DNA of 64,000 nucleotides from Druceiella hillmani (lineage: Eukaryota; Arthropoda; Insecta; Lepidoptera; Hepialidae), in contig JAYKKI010000008.1 of assembly GCA_039881145.1 (NCBI GenBank), positions 29,866,501 through 29,930,500 on the forward strand, written 5' to 3'. Below, in pieces: positions 11,951 to 25,800 of this stretch (position 1 is its first letter; every line of letters begins with the position of its first letter). A program made the translations under genes and the position numbers. The notes beneath the pieces were generated by a model. The model was not told the DNA's origin. It was given only the letters and a program-made list of their open reading frames with translations, and did no database searches.

Positions 11951-12400
11951 CAGCGCCCCCTGAGGAGTTAATAACATAACACCTGACTAATAACCTTCGC
12001 CGTTAAATCACAAACTTTTTACCGAAAACCGTATCTAAATGGGTCAAACGGTTTTGGAGAAAAATGGGAACATTTGGTTGCAACAAAATGTTGCAGTGCC
12101 CCCTGGCGAGCTATCACTATAACACCTATCTAAGAACCATCGCCGATTAATCCCAAATACTTTGCAGAAAACCGTGTCTAAATTGGTAGGAAATAAAAGG
12201 GTTTACAACATAATGTTGCAGCGCCCCCTGATGAATAATCACCGTAACAACTATCTAACAATTATTGCCAATGAATCACAAATATTTTACAGAAAACCGC
12301 ATCTAAATCGGTCAAACCGTTTCGGAGATAAATGGGAACATTGGATTGCACACACAAACGAACAAACAGACAAACAAACAACCTCTCACCCTAAACGCAG
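11951..12400 (+). repeat. Degenerate tandem repeat, about 125-143 bp, three copies
   Basis: The anchor CAGCGCCCCCTG recurs at 11951, 12094 (one mismatch) and 12218-12230. Each is followed by a CTAA..ATY.CCG block and then ACCGTRTCTAAAT. The array ends in an ACAAACRAACAAACAGACAAAC tail of the kind that closes many insect retroposons. The ORF at 12162 crosses the third unit and is not a gene. Confidence 0.75.
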
Positions 12401-13584
12401 TACCTCCTCCATTCCGTCGTGGGTAAAATCACGAAATAACTTTCGGAAAAAGGCCTACGTCACAGTCTACGATCACTAAAAACAAAACTATAACAGACCT
12501 TATCTAAAATTACATGGAGCTCTAAAAACTGAATACGTTAAATCTAATATTATTTCTTTTTAGATTATTGGGAGGATAATTCGAAATAGGTAGAATATTT
12601 TATAATACTCATCCTTTTGTATGGGTTCGACAGCCGCAATTTAAACTGTAATAGTATTAAAAACATTAAAAACAAATTAAAAAAATATTCTGCTTTTTGA
12701 TATTGCTCGCTGATATCCAATTCGGTGTTGAGCCGGCTAGTATCAACTGGTACCAACAAGCTCAGTGGTATATAATATGTAAAAAGTTATCAAGTGCTTA
12801 TCAGACCTTGCACGGTGAGTACACCTTATCAGTAATACTGCATCATCTTAAAATTTTAATAATCTCATAAATAATAATAATTAAATCATCAAAAAATATT
12901 TAACGTTTTTATGCATTTTGATATAAGAATTTCAAATAAATTATTATTTTTTCGCCAGCGCCAATAATTTGCTTGTAATTTCGGTATAAATAATTAAACT
13001 GTTAACAAGCAAAAAACTTTGTTAAATTTGGATACCCAAAAATATTTTTTCGATATTAAGGTCATTTTACATAATTATCATTCTTTTTAGACTTTCCTTT
13101 TATACCATAATTCTATAAATTATAATTAGATTTCTTTAAACACACTATTCGCTTTTATTAGTAATATAGTTAACCTCCAAAAATTTATATGAGAACAGAT
13201 TTTTTTTGTTTTCTTTATATTAAAAGTCGAGTCTTCTGTGTAAATGACGCTGGTTCTATAAAACAGACAATCGGACAGACACCGTAGTAAAGCCTCAAGT
13301 GTCGTGTTTTTATCAAAAAACTTAGAGAACACTATAAATTGATGATATGAGATATAAATTTTATTTAATTTCTTATAGTTAAGAGGCCGATATACGCCAG
13401 CTAAAATATCAAAGAAGGCGTGGCTTCCTCAAAGTGGTAGGAGACTTTTGGACTTTTCAACAGTCGGGTACAGTCTGTTATAAAAAGTTGTATTATACTG
13501 TTATTCATAATTACCAAACACATGACGTTTATGAAAGTATGTTTCGAAAAGGAGTTTTCAAACAAAATTATCTTTGTGCAAACT

Positions 13585-14448
13585 AATTTAAAAGCTATCC
13601 ACGAAGAGGTACATGTATATTTAGTGAGTGTTTTCTTTACATATTTGATTCATAATTTTATTTATTTACAATCATAAATGGAATCATCAATATGTTGTGA
13701 ATAGAAACATAAGATCGTTAATATATTGCTAACGGAAACGATTATATGTATATCTATACGTATAAGAAATATACTTATACGTATATCTATACGTATAAGT
13801 ATAAGAAAGTCGTAACGAAGTCGTGTTTGCATATCGAATATTATTTGAAATAAAGCACAATCGCCTAACAAGGCCCACTTTTTGCAAAATGTTTGTAAAA
13901 TCAGGATATTGCGTAATACATGAAAACTACTATTAGTATGGAAGACATTGTTTAATTATGGCTTTCATATTAGAAAAAAATATTTTATTGGGTTTTCGTG
14001 TTAAAAAGGCACATTTCAAAAACCTCTCTGTTAGGAACATTGATACCTAATAAGGTCTATCTATCTACACCACTATGTGTATTAAAACTAATGTTTTTAA
14101 TTGTTATCTGACAAATAATCACTTGGAAATTTTAGTTTAAATTTAAATTCAAATTCTTAGCATAATGATTTAGCCAAAATTAGTTTATGGGTTTTCTTAG
14201 ATCTATTAAAACGGAAAATTGCATTAAAATAACAAAATGTTATAAAATGGAAATGAAATATATTTTATCTTTCATCATAGGTACGTGTATGTTTAGTAGG
14301 TTATTTCTTTACATATTTGCATATTTTTTTTTATTTATTTACAATGATGTATCCAATAAACCGGCACTGATTGATGTTAATAAACACACATATGTATATT
14401 TATACGTATAAGAAAATAGTAAGGAAGTCGTGTTTGCACATCGAATAT
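13585..14448 (+). repeat. Two diverged copies of an unknown repeat
   Basis: A segment at about 13606-13672 (TTTCTTTACATATTTG... ATTTATTTACAAT) with 13790-13850 (TTATACGTATAAGAAAGTCG) is repeated at about 14284-14347 and 14399-14448, with the same internal order. The first copy also carries a nested palindromic TATACGTATA cluster at 13745-13805. No family is recognised. Confidence 0.6.
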
Positions 14449-14524
14449 TTTCACCGTCAGACTCAGACGTCACCGTCAGATCCTCTAGTTTTCGCGTGCT
14501 ATAATTGTCGAACAAAGAAAAAAA

Positions 14525-14618
<94 letters not shown>
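14525..14618. repeat. (TA)n microsatellite
   Basis: TA run with two C interruptions. ORFs on both strands here (14339, 14371, 14505) are low-complexity artefacts. It is followed by CCTGCGACTTCATCCGCGTTG, resembling the start of a common insect retroposon tail. Confidence 0.95.
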
Positions 14619-14621
<3 letters not shown>

Positions 14622-15394
14622 ATAGCTTTAGCCTGCGACTTCATCCGCGTTGTGGCCCTAAAGTTTTACAACGTTTTAAGAATAAATATTAATCTATTAA
14701 AAATGAGTTGAGACATTAAATGTTAAAAATGTACATATAGGCATAGGCAAATCAGTATGCTTGGTTAGTGAAAGAGTTAGTGAGTAGGTTAACTGTCATT
14801 AAATAGATTTAGGATAAGGGATGCGTCCCCATTATTTTACATGGCAGGTCCCCAGGAGGTATAAGCCATGAACCCCCTACCCCTTCCCGTGTAAAAATAT
14901 CACTTTCAAAATTTTCACGAAGAGTTCGATGAAACGAAAATAGATATTTGATTAGACACAAAACAAAAATTACTTGATTTTGAACGTTATAAGAACACAA
15001 AGCATTAAAATGAGCATGAAGTGATTTAAAAATTAATTTTGACACTTTACCTTGCCTGATAGTCTTATAATATTCAAAAACATTTTAATTTCAATTTATA
15101 ACTTGTTCAAATATCGATTTTTGCTGGATTTAAATTTTTTACTAACTTTTGAAAACGATTTACTTTTCTTCTTTTTAATAATTTTCGTATAAAACAAAGT
15201 TCTTGGAAAATTATTAAAAGCTAAACACAAACACAAAATTAATATTTGTCGATGAAGCCAAATAATTATCTTCGCAATAAATTATTAATGATAAGGCTGT
15301 ATTTAAAATTAGCCAAACCACTAATCCCTTTTTTAATTATTTAGAAAAAAATTCAGTTAATATAAATTGAGGCCATCTTTTAGACTTAAAAGAA

Positions 15395-15580
15395 TTAGCA
15401 GTGCACTTTTATAAATTAAATCTATTGTAATTGATAAAAAATAAAAACAGCGCGCTTAAAAATATCAGCAGCGCATTTTAATAAATGAAATTAATCTTCT
15501 ATTGATTAAATTAACCTGCAGCGCGCTTGGAAAAATCAGCGACAAAATTTGAGAAATCAAATTAATCTATATTAACATAT
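15395..15580 (+). repeat. Imperfect tandem repeat with CAGCGCGCTT core
   Basis: CAGCGCGCTT-like cores occur at about 15401 (diverged), 15449, 15469 (diverged) and 15520. Each is followed by an AT-rich spacer containing AAATTAATCTATT-like sequence. Unit length is about 50-70 bases. Confidence 0.5.
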
Positions 15581-15615
15581 AACAAATAAAACTAAACAGT
15601 ATTGCAATTTTGATG

Positions 15616-15656
15616 AAAAAAAATTGCAATGTTGATTTTTCATTGCAATTTTTTTT
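15616..15656. repeat. Perfect 16-bp inverted repeat
   Basis: AAAAAAAATTGCAATG at 15616-15631 pairs exactly with 15641-15656 across a 9-base loop. A third ATTGCAATTTT lies just upstream at 15601. Low-complexity origin is possible. Confidence 0.7.
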
Positions 15657-16530
15657 TTTATTTTAATAAACCAAATTGAAATATGTTTGATGATACTAAT
15701 CACGTAGTTTAATTTAGTAGTGATTTAAAATTAAGTGATAATAATCAATAAATTGCTTTTGTAAACGGGGTGTCAATTCAATTAATTAAATCAATGTTAA
15801 TAAATATATCGCGCTAACTAATCTTTTCTGCAACTGCAGTGATGCCACAAAATGGGTACAATGTTTGATCCGTAACTCACTTGTATGCATGTTTATTTTT
15901 TTTTTTATTATTTATCCAAAACAACCAATATTTACTTATTATTATATATAAAATAAATATCCAAGTTTAATAATAAACCATCTCAGAATCAAAATATATT
16001 AACTAAACCAAGTAATTGTCATTTCAATCATCAATGAATATTTGAAATTAATTCAATTCTGTAAAAAAAATTCAAATTCACCAAGCTATTTGTAATTATC
16101 AGTAAAATCAAATTTTCTATGGGTATAGATTTATACAGTACATGAGACTTTTTAAAATGTCATTTAAAAAACAATACGATAGCATGTTTTATTTTATGCA
16201 ATATATATTTTTTGCCTGCTCGTTTTGCAGAAAATGGTGCAACATTATATAACTATATGATAAGTTTTAAATTTATTTACGTCCTGGCTGATTATTAATT
16301 ATATAATAAATACAAGCCAAAAGTACTAAAGAATATTTTATGTTTTACGCGCTTAACAGAATACTTTTCTCTTATTCCAACAGAAATTATACTGAATACA
16401 AAGTCTATAAGTCTATTGGTCAAAAAACACTTGATACAAATTACATTTTGTTTGTAACAACTGTAGGTTTTGTAATTAAAATTATTCATTTAATATTTTC
16501 GGTTATGTCAATTTCTATTTATTTTAAATT

Positions 16531-16534
16531 TATA

Positions 16535-16591
<57 letters not shown>

Positions 16592-16620
16592 TATATGTAT
16601 ATATATACATATACATATAC

Positions 16621-16701
<81 letters not shown>
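16531..16701. repeat. (TA)n/(TACA)n microsatellite
   Basis: Long TA run interrupted by a short CATATA array (16607-16630). The ORF running into it from 16340 is artefactual. Confidence 0.95.
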
Positions 16702-16703
<2 letters not shown>

Positions 16704-18469
16704 TGCGATAACAGTATAAAAGTAAAGACTAAGTTTCAGAACATCAATCTAAATGCATCTGAGATAATACATATGATATTTGAGTTGACTGTATCTAAAC
16801 AACTTAATTGCGTTAATATATCGCCAATAAAGAAATTTAGCGAGATTTTACCATGTTTCCGTGCTGCGACATAACCTCCCCTTTCAAAGGCCCGTGGGCG
16901 AGTAACGGAGACCGTATCGCCCAATAAAAAGCCAGTTGTGGCGGTAATATTAGGAGCAAACCTATGGAAAACGCACATTTTTCTCTGTATTTCGATAACC
17001 AATCCATATTTTGCAAAACCTATTGTCCAGCCATTACATATTATTAAAGCTTTTATATTAGTGTAATTCCAATGACATAGGTATAAAAATGGCGTCAAAA
17101 CGACTAAATATATTTTGAAAACAGGGTTATTTTAGCAATAAATTCTATCGAGGAAAGTTTTATCCATCATATTTCTAGTCATTCGATCCTATTTGGCATA
17201 TATTCTATTTTTTATATTATTTTTTTCAGAAAAAAAATCGGTAATTAGTAAGCAAAATTTCAAATCGAAAATGTTAAATTTGTATATATCAGCCTCTTAA
17301 AGTTTTTTCTGCAGTTTATTAAGCCCGATGGAGTAATTTTTATAATATATTCACAATTTGTCTTAATTGGTAAAGACGGATTTTACTTAAAATAATAATA
17401 TATAAAAATTAATCTATTTTTTAATGATCAATCTCTTTGCAGACATACTGTTTTCTTAATTATTTGGAAATAAGGCTTCCTAGTTTCTACTTCTGCTACA
17501 GTATAATTAGACAATGGAGGTATGTAAAAACAAGCTTTGCAGACCAGTGACACTAATCCGATAGCAGGTCAGACTGAAGCCCCGCAGCGATCACTGTGAA
17601 CTTGCGGGGTCTCTGCTTCGCTTTCTTCAGTCACTGTGACACCGGCCCTGCAAGAGACAGCTGGACAAGTTGTGGACATGGTAACATATTTGAATTCGTT
17701 GTTTCGGGTTTACTTAAGTTTATCATTACACAAGAAGTCTAAAACAAATTTTCGGAGCCTGAATTTGTAAGCGTCGTGGTTCTGTATATAAAGGTTGTCG
17801 TTATTAACGAATAAATCACGTGAGTAAATTACGTTATTAAATATGTAAATACTGTCTTAAAATTGTATATTTACGTTATTATATTTATATGTAATTATGC
17901 ACTATTATGTAATTGCACATTTACGTTAAAAATGCAAATGACATCTATAGTAAATGTGTAATTATAATTACAAATCTATAATAATCGGAATAGGTAATCG
18001 GAATTAGGAGGTATGTATATCCAAAAAATATTTAAATTGATTTTGTATTTACTATATCACGATATGATTTTGCCATCAACAAGTAAAGTATATCTTAAAT
18101 CGAAAGCGAATAAAGTGGCGAATAAAACTTTTGAATAAATTTTGGAAATGACTTTTATCTAATGATTATTTCTTTGAAATCAAAAATAATTATTAAATAG
18201 CTTAATTTTTTTTAAAGATATACTTAAATTTGTTTTAAACTTTTGAATTTGTTAGAGTTATTGAAAATTGTTTATTTGAATGTGTGTCATTCGGTCTAGA
18301 TCATAATCACTTATTGAAAACAAATGTCTCTGTACCTACGTGTCGATTACTCATTTATAATGAAACAAATTTCATAGCTATAATTTTAAATAAGCGATCT
18401 CTTTGAAGGATTATTACAAAAGAAAAAACTAAAATCCAACTACGGAAAAAAAACTAGAAAACAAAAAAT

Positions 18470-18850
18470 ACATAGCCTATGAAATTCATAATATACAGGA
18501 CACTCTCTGGATCAAAAGGAATCTAAGGACACCTCATCTATTGAAATAACTAGTAGTTTAGTCTGTACGAGGGAACAAACTTACTTACATACATACGTAC
18601 ATAGCCTATAACATTCATAACGTTATATACCATAGGACACTCTGGATCAAGACGAATCTAAGGAAACATCATCTGTTGAAATAACTTTAGTGTTAGTCTT
18701 TACGAGGGAACAAACTAACTCACATACATACATACCTAGTCCGTGAAACTCATAGCGTTATTTACCCTATGACACTCTCTGGATCAAGACGAATCTAAGG
18801 ATATCTCATCTGTTGAAATAACTTTGATAGTTTAATCTGTGCGACAGAAC
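18470..18850 (+). repeat. Tandem repeat, about 136 bp, three copies
   Basis: Units share ATAGCCTATRAMATTCATA, CACTCTCTGGATCAA, GAATCTAAGGA, TTGAAATAACT and GAGGGAACAAACT in that order. The GGATCAA anchor is at 18509, 18644 and 18781 (spacing 135 and 137). Copies 2 and 3 are closer to each other than to copy 1. No coding content. Confidence 0.85.
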
Positions 18851-19602
18851 AAACTATAATAATCAGCCAGTGAAATTCGCAATTCTTCCTCTGCCGTAAT
18901 CGAGTAAAAAATTGAATCAAATATTTACACATATCCTTAGGCTGTCAATATTTTACTGATTTTCGAAAATAAATATTACTTCAAATTATCCATACGGAAT
19001 TTGAGCAAACATTTCGCGATAAATTTTATAAAGAAAGTAAAAGTATTATAAAGATAATAAATATTCCTTTTCTCAAATATCAAAACCAAATATGTACTGT
19101 ATATAGAGGAAAAACAATTACTTTTAAAAATTTTCTTTTCCTAATTTCTTACTCCTCTTTATAAATTTTACTGTAGAACAAACTACATTTTTTACTATAT
19201 GTACTAGATTCCAGTTCGTAAGTATATATGGTCCATAGTATGTGAGTATGTTAACATAATCATTTATTGGTCTACACTTTTCCTTTTATAATCCTACCAA
19301 AACATATCAGATAAAAAAATTAATATTAATTTATACATTTCATCTGAGTAATTCAAATATGTTCTTCAAACGGAGAAACGTATAAGGCTAGTTGGACAAC
19401 GAGTCTTTCAGTCTTTTTCTCACTTCTCTTAATTACAAATTATCATAGATTCTCTATCCAGTTGCCAATCTTAACTCGAGAATTTGCCAGCTTTTCGAAG
19501 ATGAAGAATAGAATATGAAGAGTTTTGCGTATTAAACATCCATGTGAGCTCTTATCAATTAACATCTTGAATAATGTAATTCCAGGTCCCCAAATCTTCA
19601 CC

Positions 19603-19893
19603 ATGAAGGATTCATTGAATATTGCAAATCTTCTAAATCCCAGTGAAAGGTATAAGCTGGGCGAAATACTAGGTTCAGGCGTATTCGGGCGAGTGCACAG
19701 GGCGACCGACAGCCAAGCCGGCGACAAGCCGGTAGCAGTGAAAATACAGTCGCTGAATGATGAAACCGAAGAACGCATTCATGACGAATACAAGATACTG
19801 AGAGACTTCACTAGCCACCCCAACATAATTGATTTCTATGGAATATTCTGCGAGAAAAGCTCGGAAACCATAAAGATATGGTTTATTTTAGAG
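19603..19893 (+). CDS. ninaC: ninaC exon 1 (kinase N-lobe)
   Basis: Residues 1-97. Start chosen at MKDSLNIANLL (context TCACCATGA), because LLNPSERYKL then aligns with the usual pre-kinase segment. An in-frame ATG at 19525 lies upstream of a possible acceptor (TTCCAG, 19585) and is less likely. The glycine loop GSGVFGRV (24-31), VAVK Lys (47) and alpha-C Glu (62, HDEYKIL) are all present. The exon ends WFILE at GAG|GTTACT, a weak donor. The minus-strand ORF at 19443 is a shadow. Confidence 0.9.
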
Positions 19894-22800
19894 GTTACTT
19901 TTTATTTTTAATATCGATACTTGGTTTTTCTTAAAATGTTTTGTTGACTAAATATGGGGAACATTATTTATATTTAATTTCAGCATTTACGTTTATGTTA
20001 GTAGCGTGATAATACTTCTTTTACTATTATACATTTTAGAAAAGAAACACATAAGTTTATAAATAATCGGTAGCAAAATCACATTTTTGAAAGATCAGAC
20101 CGGAACCTCAATTACAGAAATTTAATTTTATTTTATCAATTTATTTTTTTAGTTTTCCATGTTGAACTTGGAAAAATGGAAAATTTTTAGAATTACTTCG
20201 TTGTCAATTTATCTGTTTGTCGCATGCGTTTTTAAACGGAGATATTTGGCATAGAAAGTTTAAAATATAAAATAGTGGTTCAATTACATACGTTAGATGC
20301 AAAAAGTGGAATTTTCATTTTGGGGGACATTTTTAGTTGAAAGAGAAGCCGAAAAAAATTATTTTCGGAAAATATTAATATGAATTTTTAATATTATTTT
20401 GTTCCAACAAAATTACCTAAAAATCTTTAAAAAAGCGTCATCTTGAAGATGGTTCTGCAAAAAATCTAAAAAATATCAGAAATTTTTGAGATACCGACCA
20501 AAAGTGTTTTTGTTAGAAACAATTTAATTTGTTAAATCTAAGTTACAAACAAAATTTTTGAGGCAACTAAAAAAGAAAGGTTGGTATAAATTCTTTATGT
20601 TAAAATATATAAAAAACACAATAACTGTTTTTCACGCTTTCATTATTTATCTAGTGATTATAATGTTAACCTAACATGATTTATACCCAACGCTATAACT
20701 CAAAGATTACAAGCGTGTAGTTTTACTAGGGACAAATATTGGAATCCCAACCGCGAATGGTTAAAAATCTTGCTTTAATGAAAAAAATGCCTTGGCTGTA
20801 TTATTTAAAAAAAAAAACAAATGCATATCGGCATATATTCTTTCATTGTTACAATCATATTTTTTATACTGTAGACTACTCGACTGCTATCAAAAAGACC
20901 TTCTTTCCCAAATTTTCTTTATAAAACTGCTCAAGTGACACGTCGCGAAGATTGTGTTACGGTAGTAATGTCGCCTCATTTCGTATCGATTTTCTGTCAA
21001 CACCATCCTTAACAAAATAAAAATTATATTAATTTATTAAGGATGGTGTTACGTGACAAATATTAGGAAAAGTCGATTTCCCAATAACATCCGGGGGAAG
21101 TCCGATCGAAGCTTTTAAAATCCGGTCAAGGCCAGACCGATATACCCGGTCAGAGGTTGATCCTACGAGTGCATCACATGTTATTGTCAAACATTTCACA
21201 TGTGTTTACAAGCTGTCTTAAGAAATAATAGTTTCGGCAATGGTAAAAATCTATATTTACATACTTTGATATGAGATATTCATTATGGAAAGTTCCCGCA
21301 CTTGATGTTACAAATACTTAATAGTAAAGAAATAGAATTTGACACTCAACTTCTTAGGAAAGTGTTGTTAAAAGTAACTCTAAAATTATTCTGCATAATT
21401 TTAAAAGTATTTGCATTAAAAGAAAAAACAAGTGGTGATCACAATGCGGACTTTCCCTTTTAATTTGTAAAAGGACTAGATTTTAAAATATATCGGAGTA
21501 AGATATCATTTCTTTATTTTTAAACTTTGTACCCACCAAAATTACATTACGCGAAAGATAGATCTATTTGTATACCTGTAAAATTTTCTCCAGCTGCCGA
21601 TCGATTGGAATTATTTTTTATGCGTTGGACTTTAAAATAATACATATTAATTTAAAATATCTGGTCACATACCAAATTAATTAAATTTACAAAGTATATA
21701 AAACTAATGTTGACATGCAATCATATATGCTTCAGGTGGAGGTCAATATTTGACATATTTAAAATCTAAAACTAATGAGAGGATATCTCCACGCTTAATC
21801 GTATAAATTATTGCTTGTAAATTTGCGCCTCGAACTGCGGTTTAATTCGGCCCATAGTTATATTTCGTACAGAAATATGTGTGTGCGTGTATACAATTCA
21901 AAATATATTGAATAGTGCACGTTTTAGTGCTCTTCCTTGTTAATAAACGGTCTTCTATTAAAAAAGTCTGACTAACTACAGACTAAATTTATTTGTCGTG
22001 AACACTTATTAACTAACAACGAAGAAGATTACCTAACTTCTAACTACTTATAACTAAAATATTATCAAAACTTAATAACACTTATAGAAAACCACAAATG
22101 AATATCATCATCATCATCATATATATTAATACGCTAAGGTTAAGATGTTACTCTCCCTTTTTAGAAAAAACCTCACAACTAATCCACATAAATTATATAT
22201 CATTTTATAGATAATTGCTTGCTCTACCGGCATCCACAACTAAAAAAATTATTATTGCTATTGTTTTTGCAAATTAATTAATTATTAAAATTATATACAC
22301 AAAACAGCAATGCTGCCATCTAACGGCTCAACGTCAATATGATTGACGGTCGGTAAAATTTTTGTTTAATTTCAAATCCACTCACGTATAAATAAAGTGG
22401 CGCTTTAGCTCAATGCTTTTGATACTTGCGCCTCTATATGTCAATTTTAGTAAAATATTTGTTTGATCTGTCATCTGAGCTTCATAATGGAATAAATAAT
22501 AATGCGAAGACTTCGCACGGGTCACGCTAGTATATATTAATACGCTAAGGTTTTAAGATGTTACTCTCCCTTTTTAGAAAAAACCTCACAACTAATCCAC
22601 ATAAATTATATATCATTTTATAGATAATTGCTTGCTCTACCGGCATCCACAACTAAAAAATTTATGATTGCTATTGTTTTTGCAAATTAATTAATTATTA
22701 AAATTATATACACAAAACAGCAATGCTGCCATCTAACGGCTCAACGTCAATATGATTGACGGTCGGTAAAATTTTTGTTTAATTTCAAATCCACTCACGT

Positions 22801-25800
22801 ATAAATAAAGTGGCGCTTTAGCTCAATGCTTTTGATACTTGCGCCTCTATATATCAATTTTAGTAAAATATTTGTTTGATCTGTCATCTGAGCTTCATAA
22901 TGGAATAAATAATAATGCGAAGACTTCGCACGGGTCACGCTAGTAATATATTTAATAAAATTACCTACTAATGAAATTATTGCAAGAAATTAGATCAAGA
23001 AAATAAATTAAAGATACGAATACATTTTCATTTTAAATGTGATAGCAAGTATTTTAATAGACATTTCGGTATTGTTGTTATATTCAGTGGCGTAGCTAAG
23101 GGAGGGGACCGAGGGGTTTTGGGATGACCCGCACCGGATATTACCCTCAAGAGAGTGAAAAAAAATATAAAACCTTACAAAAATTTCACAAAATTACCGC
23201 CAAAATTCAGTCATAAATGCATACTACGGACTCGATTAGTCCTAATGACAAGTAATACCGGGTCGTATAAAATATAAAAAAATTATTATACTGACTATAC
23301 TGAAAATATATTTTTTTTTATAAAAAAATAATTATAATAAAATTAATAATAAATAATAATAAAATAATTCAGATAGTACATTAAAGCACAGTTGTATTCA
23401 TTTATTTGAATGTAAACAAAGCACTATTAAGTATATATGACTGGTAACTGACTGGCAACACCACAATAATACCAACGAAGTTACAACGGCGCCAATTCAA
23501 AACTGTACTTTTTTAAGCTGAATTACATTGTATACCCATATTGTAACAAGTTACTACATTTATTTTTTAATCCATTTAGTGTTATTATGAAAAACAATCA
23601 GTGTAATGGAACTGAAAAGTCATGCCTGAAAATATTGATTTGCCTGGAAATATTGAGTTGAAATCTTATAATATCGGTTACATGTAAACTTTTATGTAAT
23701 CTCATACAAATACATCATAATGTTCAGCCAATGACTAAATGATGCTAACTGGTGTAAACGTATATTCTATGTAAGGCATTAATTTTCATTCCTAGTACGA
23801 TGTACTGCAAGTAAGTGGAACAAAGTCACTTGCTGTCCATCAATTACGTAATAGTACCAACCTTGGTTGTTATACTGTATTAAGATAAAGCAGATTTTGA
23901 TTGCTAAACTTGAATTGTAAATTCTAAAAAACTATTCAATTCCTTCTTAAAAAAATCTTCAATGGATTTAAAAATAAGTTGAAGATTTTTTTAAACTATC
24001 TTTCCTCGTTTCAATCAGTGCGTAATATTGTGATTGAAAGCAAACAAATCATTTATTTTTAATTAATTTTCATTAGTTTTTATTCTATTTATAAATTAAG
24101 GATTTTTTTTAATTAAATTTTTTTACAATTTTTTTTTTTAAACTTTACTACTGCTGCTGCTTTATCTTTAAATCAGAATAGCAACTAAGGCTTATACTAT
24201 GTAATAGATGGGCACTATGGCTAGGTCGAGGATTCCCCAAAATCGTGACTTATTGCCTGCGTTATTTGTCATTTTTTTCGTGAATTGTAATCAGTGTACA
24301 GTGAATCGTTATTATTTTGATAGTGTTTCATAAAAGAGTTAAAAAGATATCTTCTGAAAATTGAAACCATGTTGATTTTAGTTAACCAAGATAAGTGGAT
24401 TGGTTAGTTCAGTTACTTGTAAATTTATTAATAACGAGCGACTTCTTTAAGCAATAAAGTGCGTTTATTAAGAAATATTGATACGCTAATAAATATGTAT
24501 AATCATACAAATAAATATATTTAGAATTCATGACGTTGATGTTGTTAATTGAGAATATTTTAAGAGTAGTTTATACATCTAAAAGAAAAAGTGGGTTTAA
24601 GAAGAGAAAAGCAAAAACAGGCTAAAATGTTTGTGCGGGTAGTTCAGAGCATGTCAGGATCCATTTTTAATATCTTGGCAAAACTGATGACAGCCAAAGT
24701 TTATCAAAAGAATCTTATTAATGTAAGGAATGATTCAGAAAATTTTAGCTTATCTTCAGGAGCAATAGCAACAATACATAAATGATAATAGCAACCCATC
24801 AGGAAGAGGAATCTGACAAAAATACTGAAAATTACCGCGATAACACTGATAATCTTATACTATCAAAGACAATACTTACATGAATGAATCACTTCAGGAC
24901 TTAGGAGATTTGTCACAATGAAGTATATTCGTTCACATTGAGATCATAAGAAAAAGAAGTGAACATTTCCAAAACAGAGAATGGCCGTTTGCCACTGTAT
25001 TTAGACACGGGTTAAAAATAAAAGATGATCTTCGCCATCTTTTACAAGTGATGCCTAATTGTAAAAAAAATCTACGGTCCTTGATGATTTTATCTCCTGT
25101 AACTAATGAACTGTGCCACTTTTGCTGTGGTTTATTTGCTGTTACCAATAATACTAATACAAGAGCTATATTTACGACTGAATTTCTGCAGTGATGGAAA
25201 ATAAATTCTAAAGTGGCTAGCCATGAAACGGTTGGAAAATCCTGAAAAGTATAAAATCTAGAAAATGAGATGACGCAGTCTTGCAATTAGTGAATACGGA
25301 AAAACGAAAGTGGAAGCATCTTTCATCTAGATTCTTGGATATAACTTTATTTCTAGCTAAACAAAACCAGCCATTTCATAGATATGATGAAAAACATGGC
25401 AATTTCTTAGAAATAAAGGTAATTTCTTAGAACTAGTCAAACTACTATAAAAGTATGATGTCGTGTCGAATCTTGAACTTCGAGCATGGCAAATCACAAA
25501 AAATATCATATTTTTATAAATGATTTCATAAATATTTTAGCGAACCCTGTAAAATCTGAGCTTATCAACGACACTAATTCGCCAAATATTTTGGTATTAT
25601 GTTTGATAGCACAACTGACATTTCACGTAATGATTAAATATCTAAAGTGATTCGTTATGTGAAAATTGATAATATAAAAGTGGTGTCAAAGAAGTGTTCC
25701 TTCGATTTCATCCTTTAAAAATAAGAACGCTAAATGATGAAATTCTTAAGAAACTTGAAAGTGACGGTTTAGATATTACGTGTGTCAATCCCAATGTTAT

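Noticed and set aside
14339..14711. ORFs rich in Tyr-Ile on both strands (also at 7508 and 16340)
   Set aside because: Translations of (TA)n arrays.
16736..17098. Minus-strand ORF of 120 codons
   Set aside because: Longest ORF outside recognised exons, with a GC-richer centre, but no domain, splice partners or homologue is recognised. Could be a mobile-element scrap.
19443..19778. Minus-strand ORF of 111 codons
   Set aside because: Antisense shadow of ninaC exon 1.
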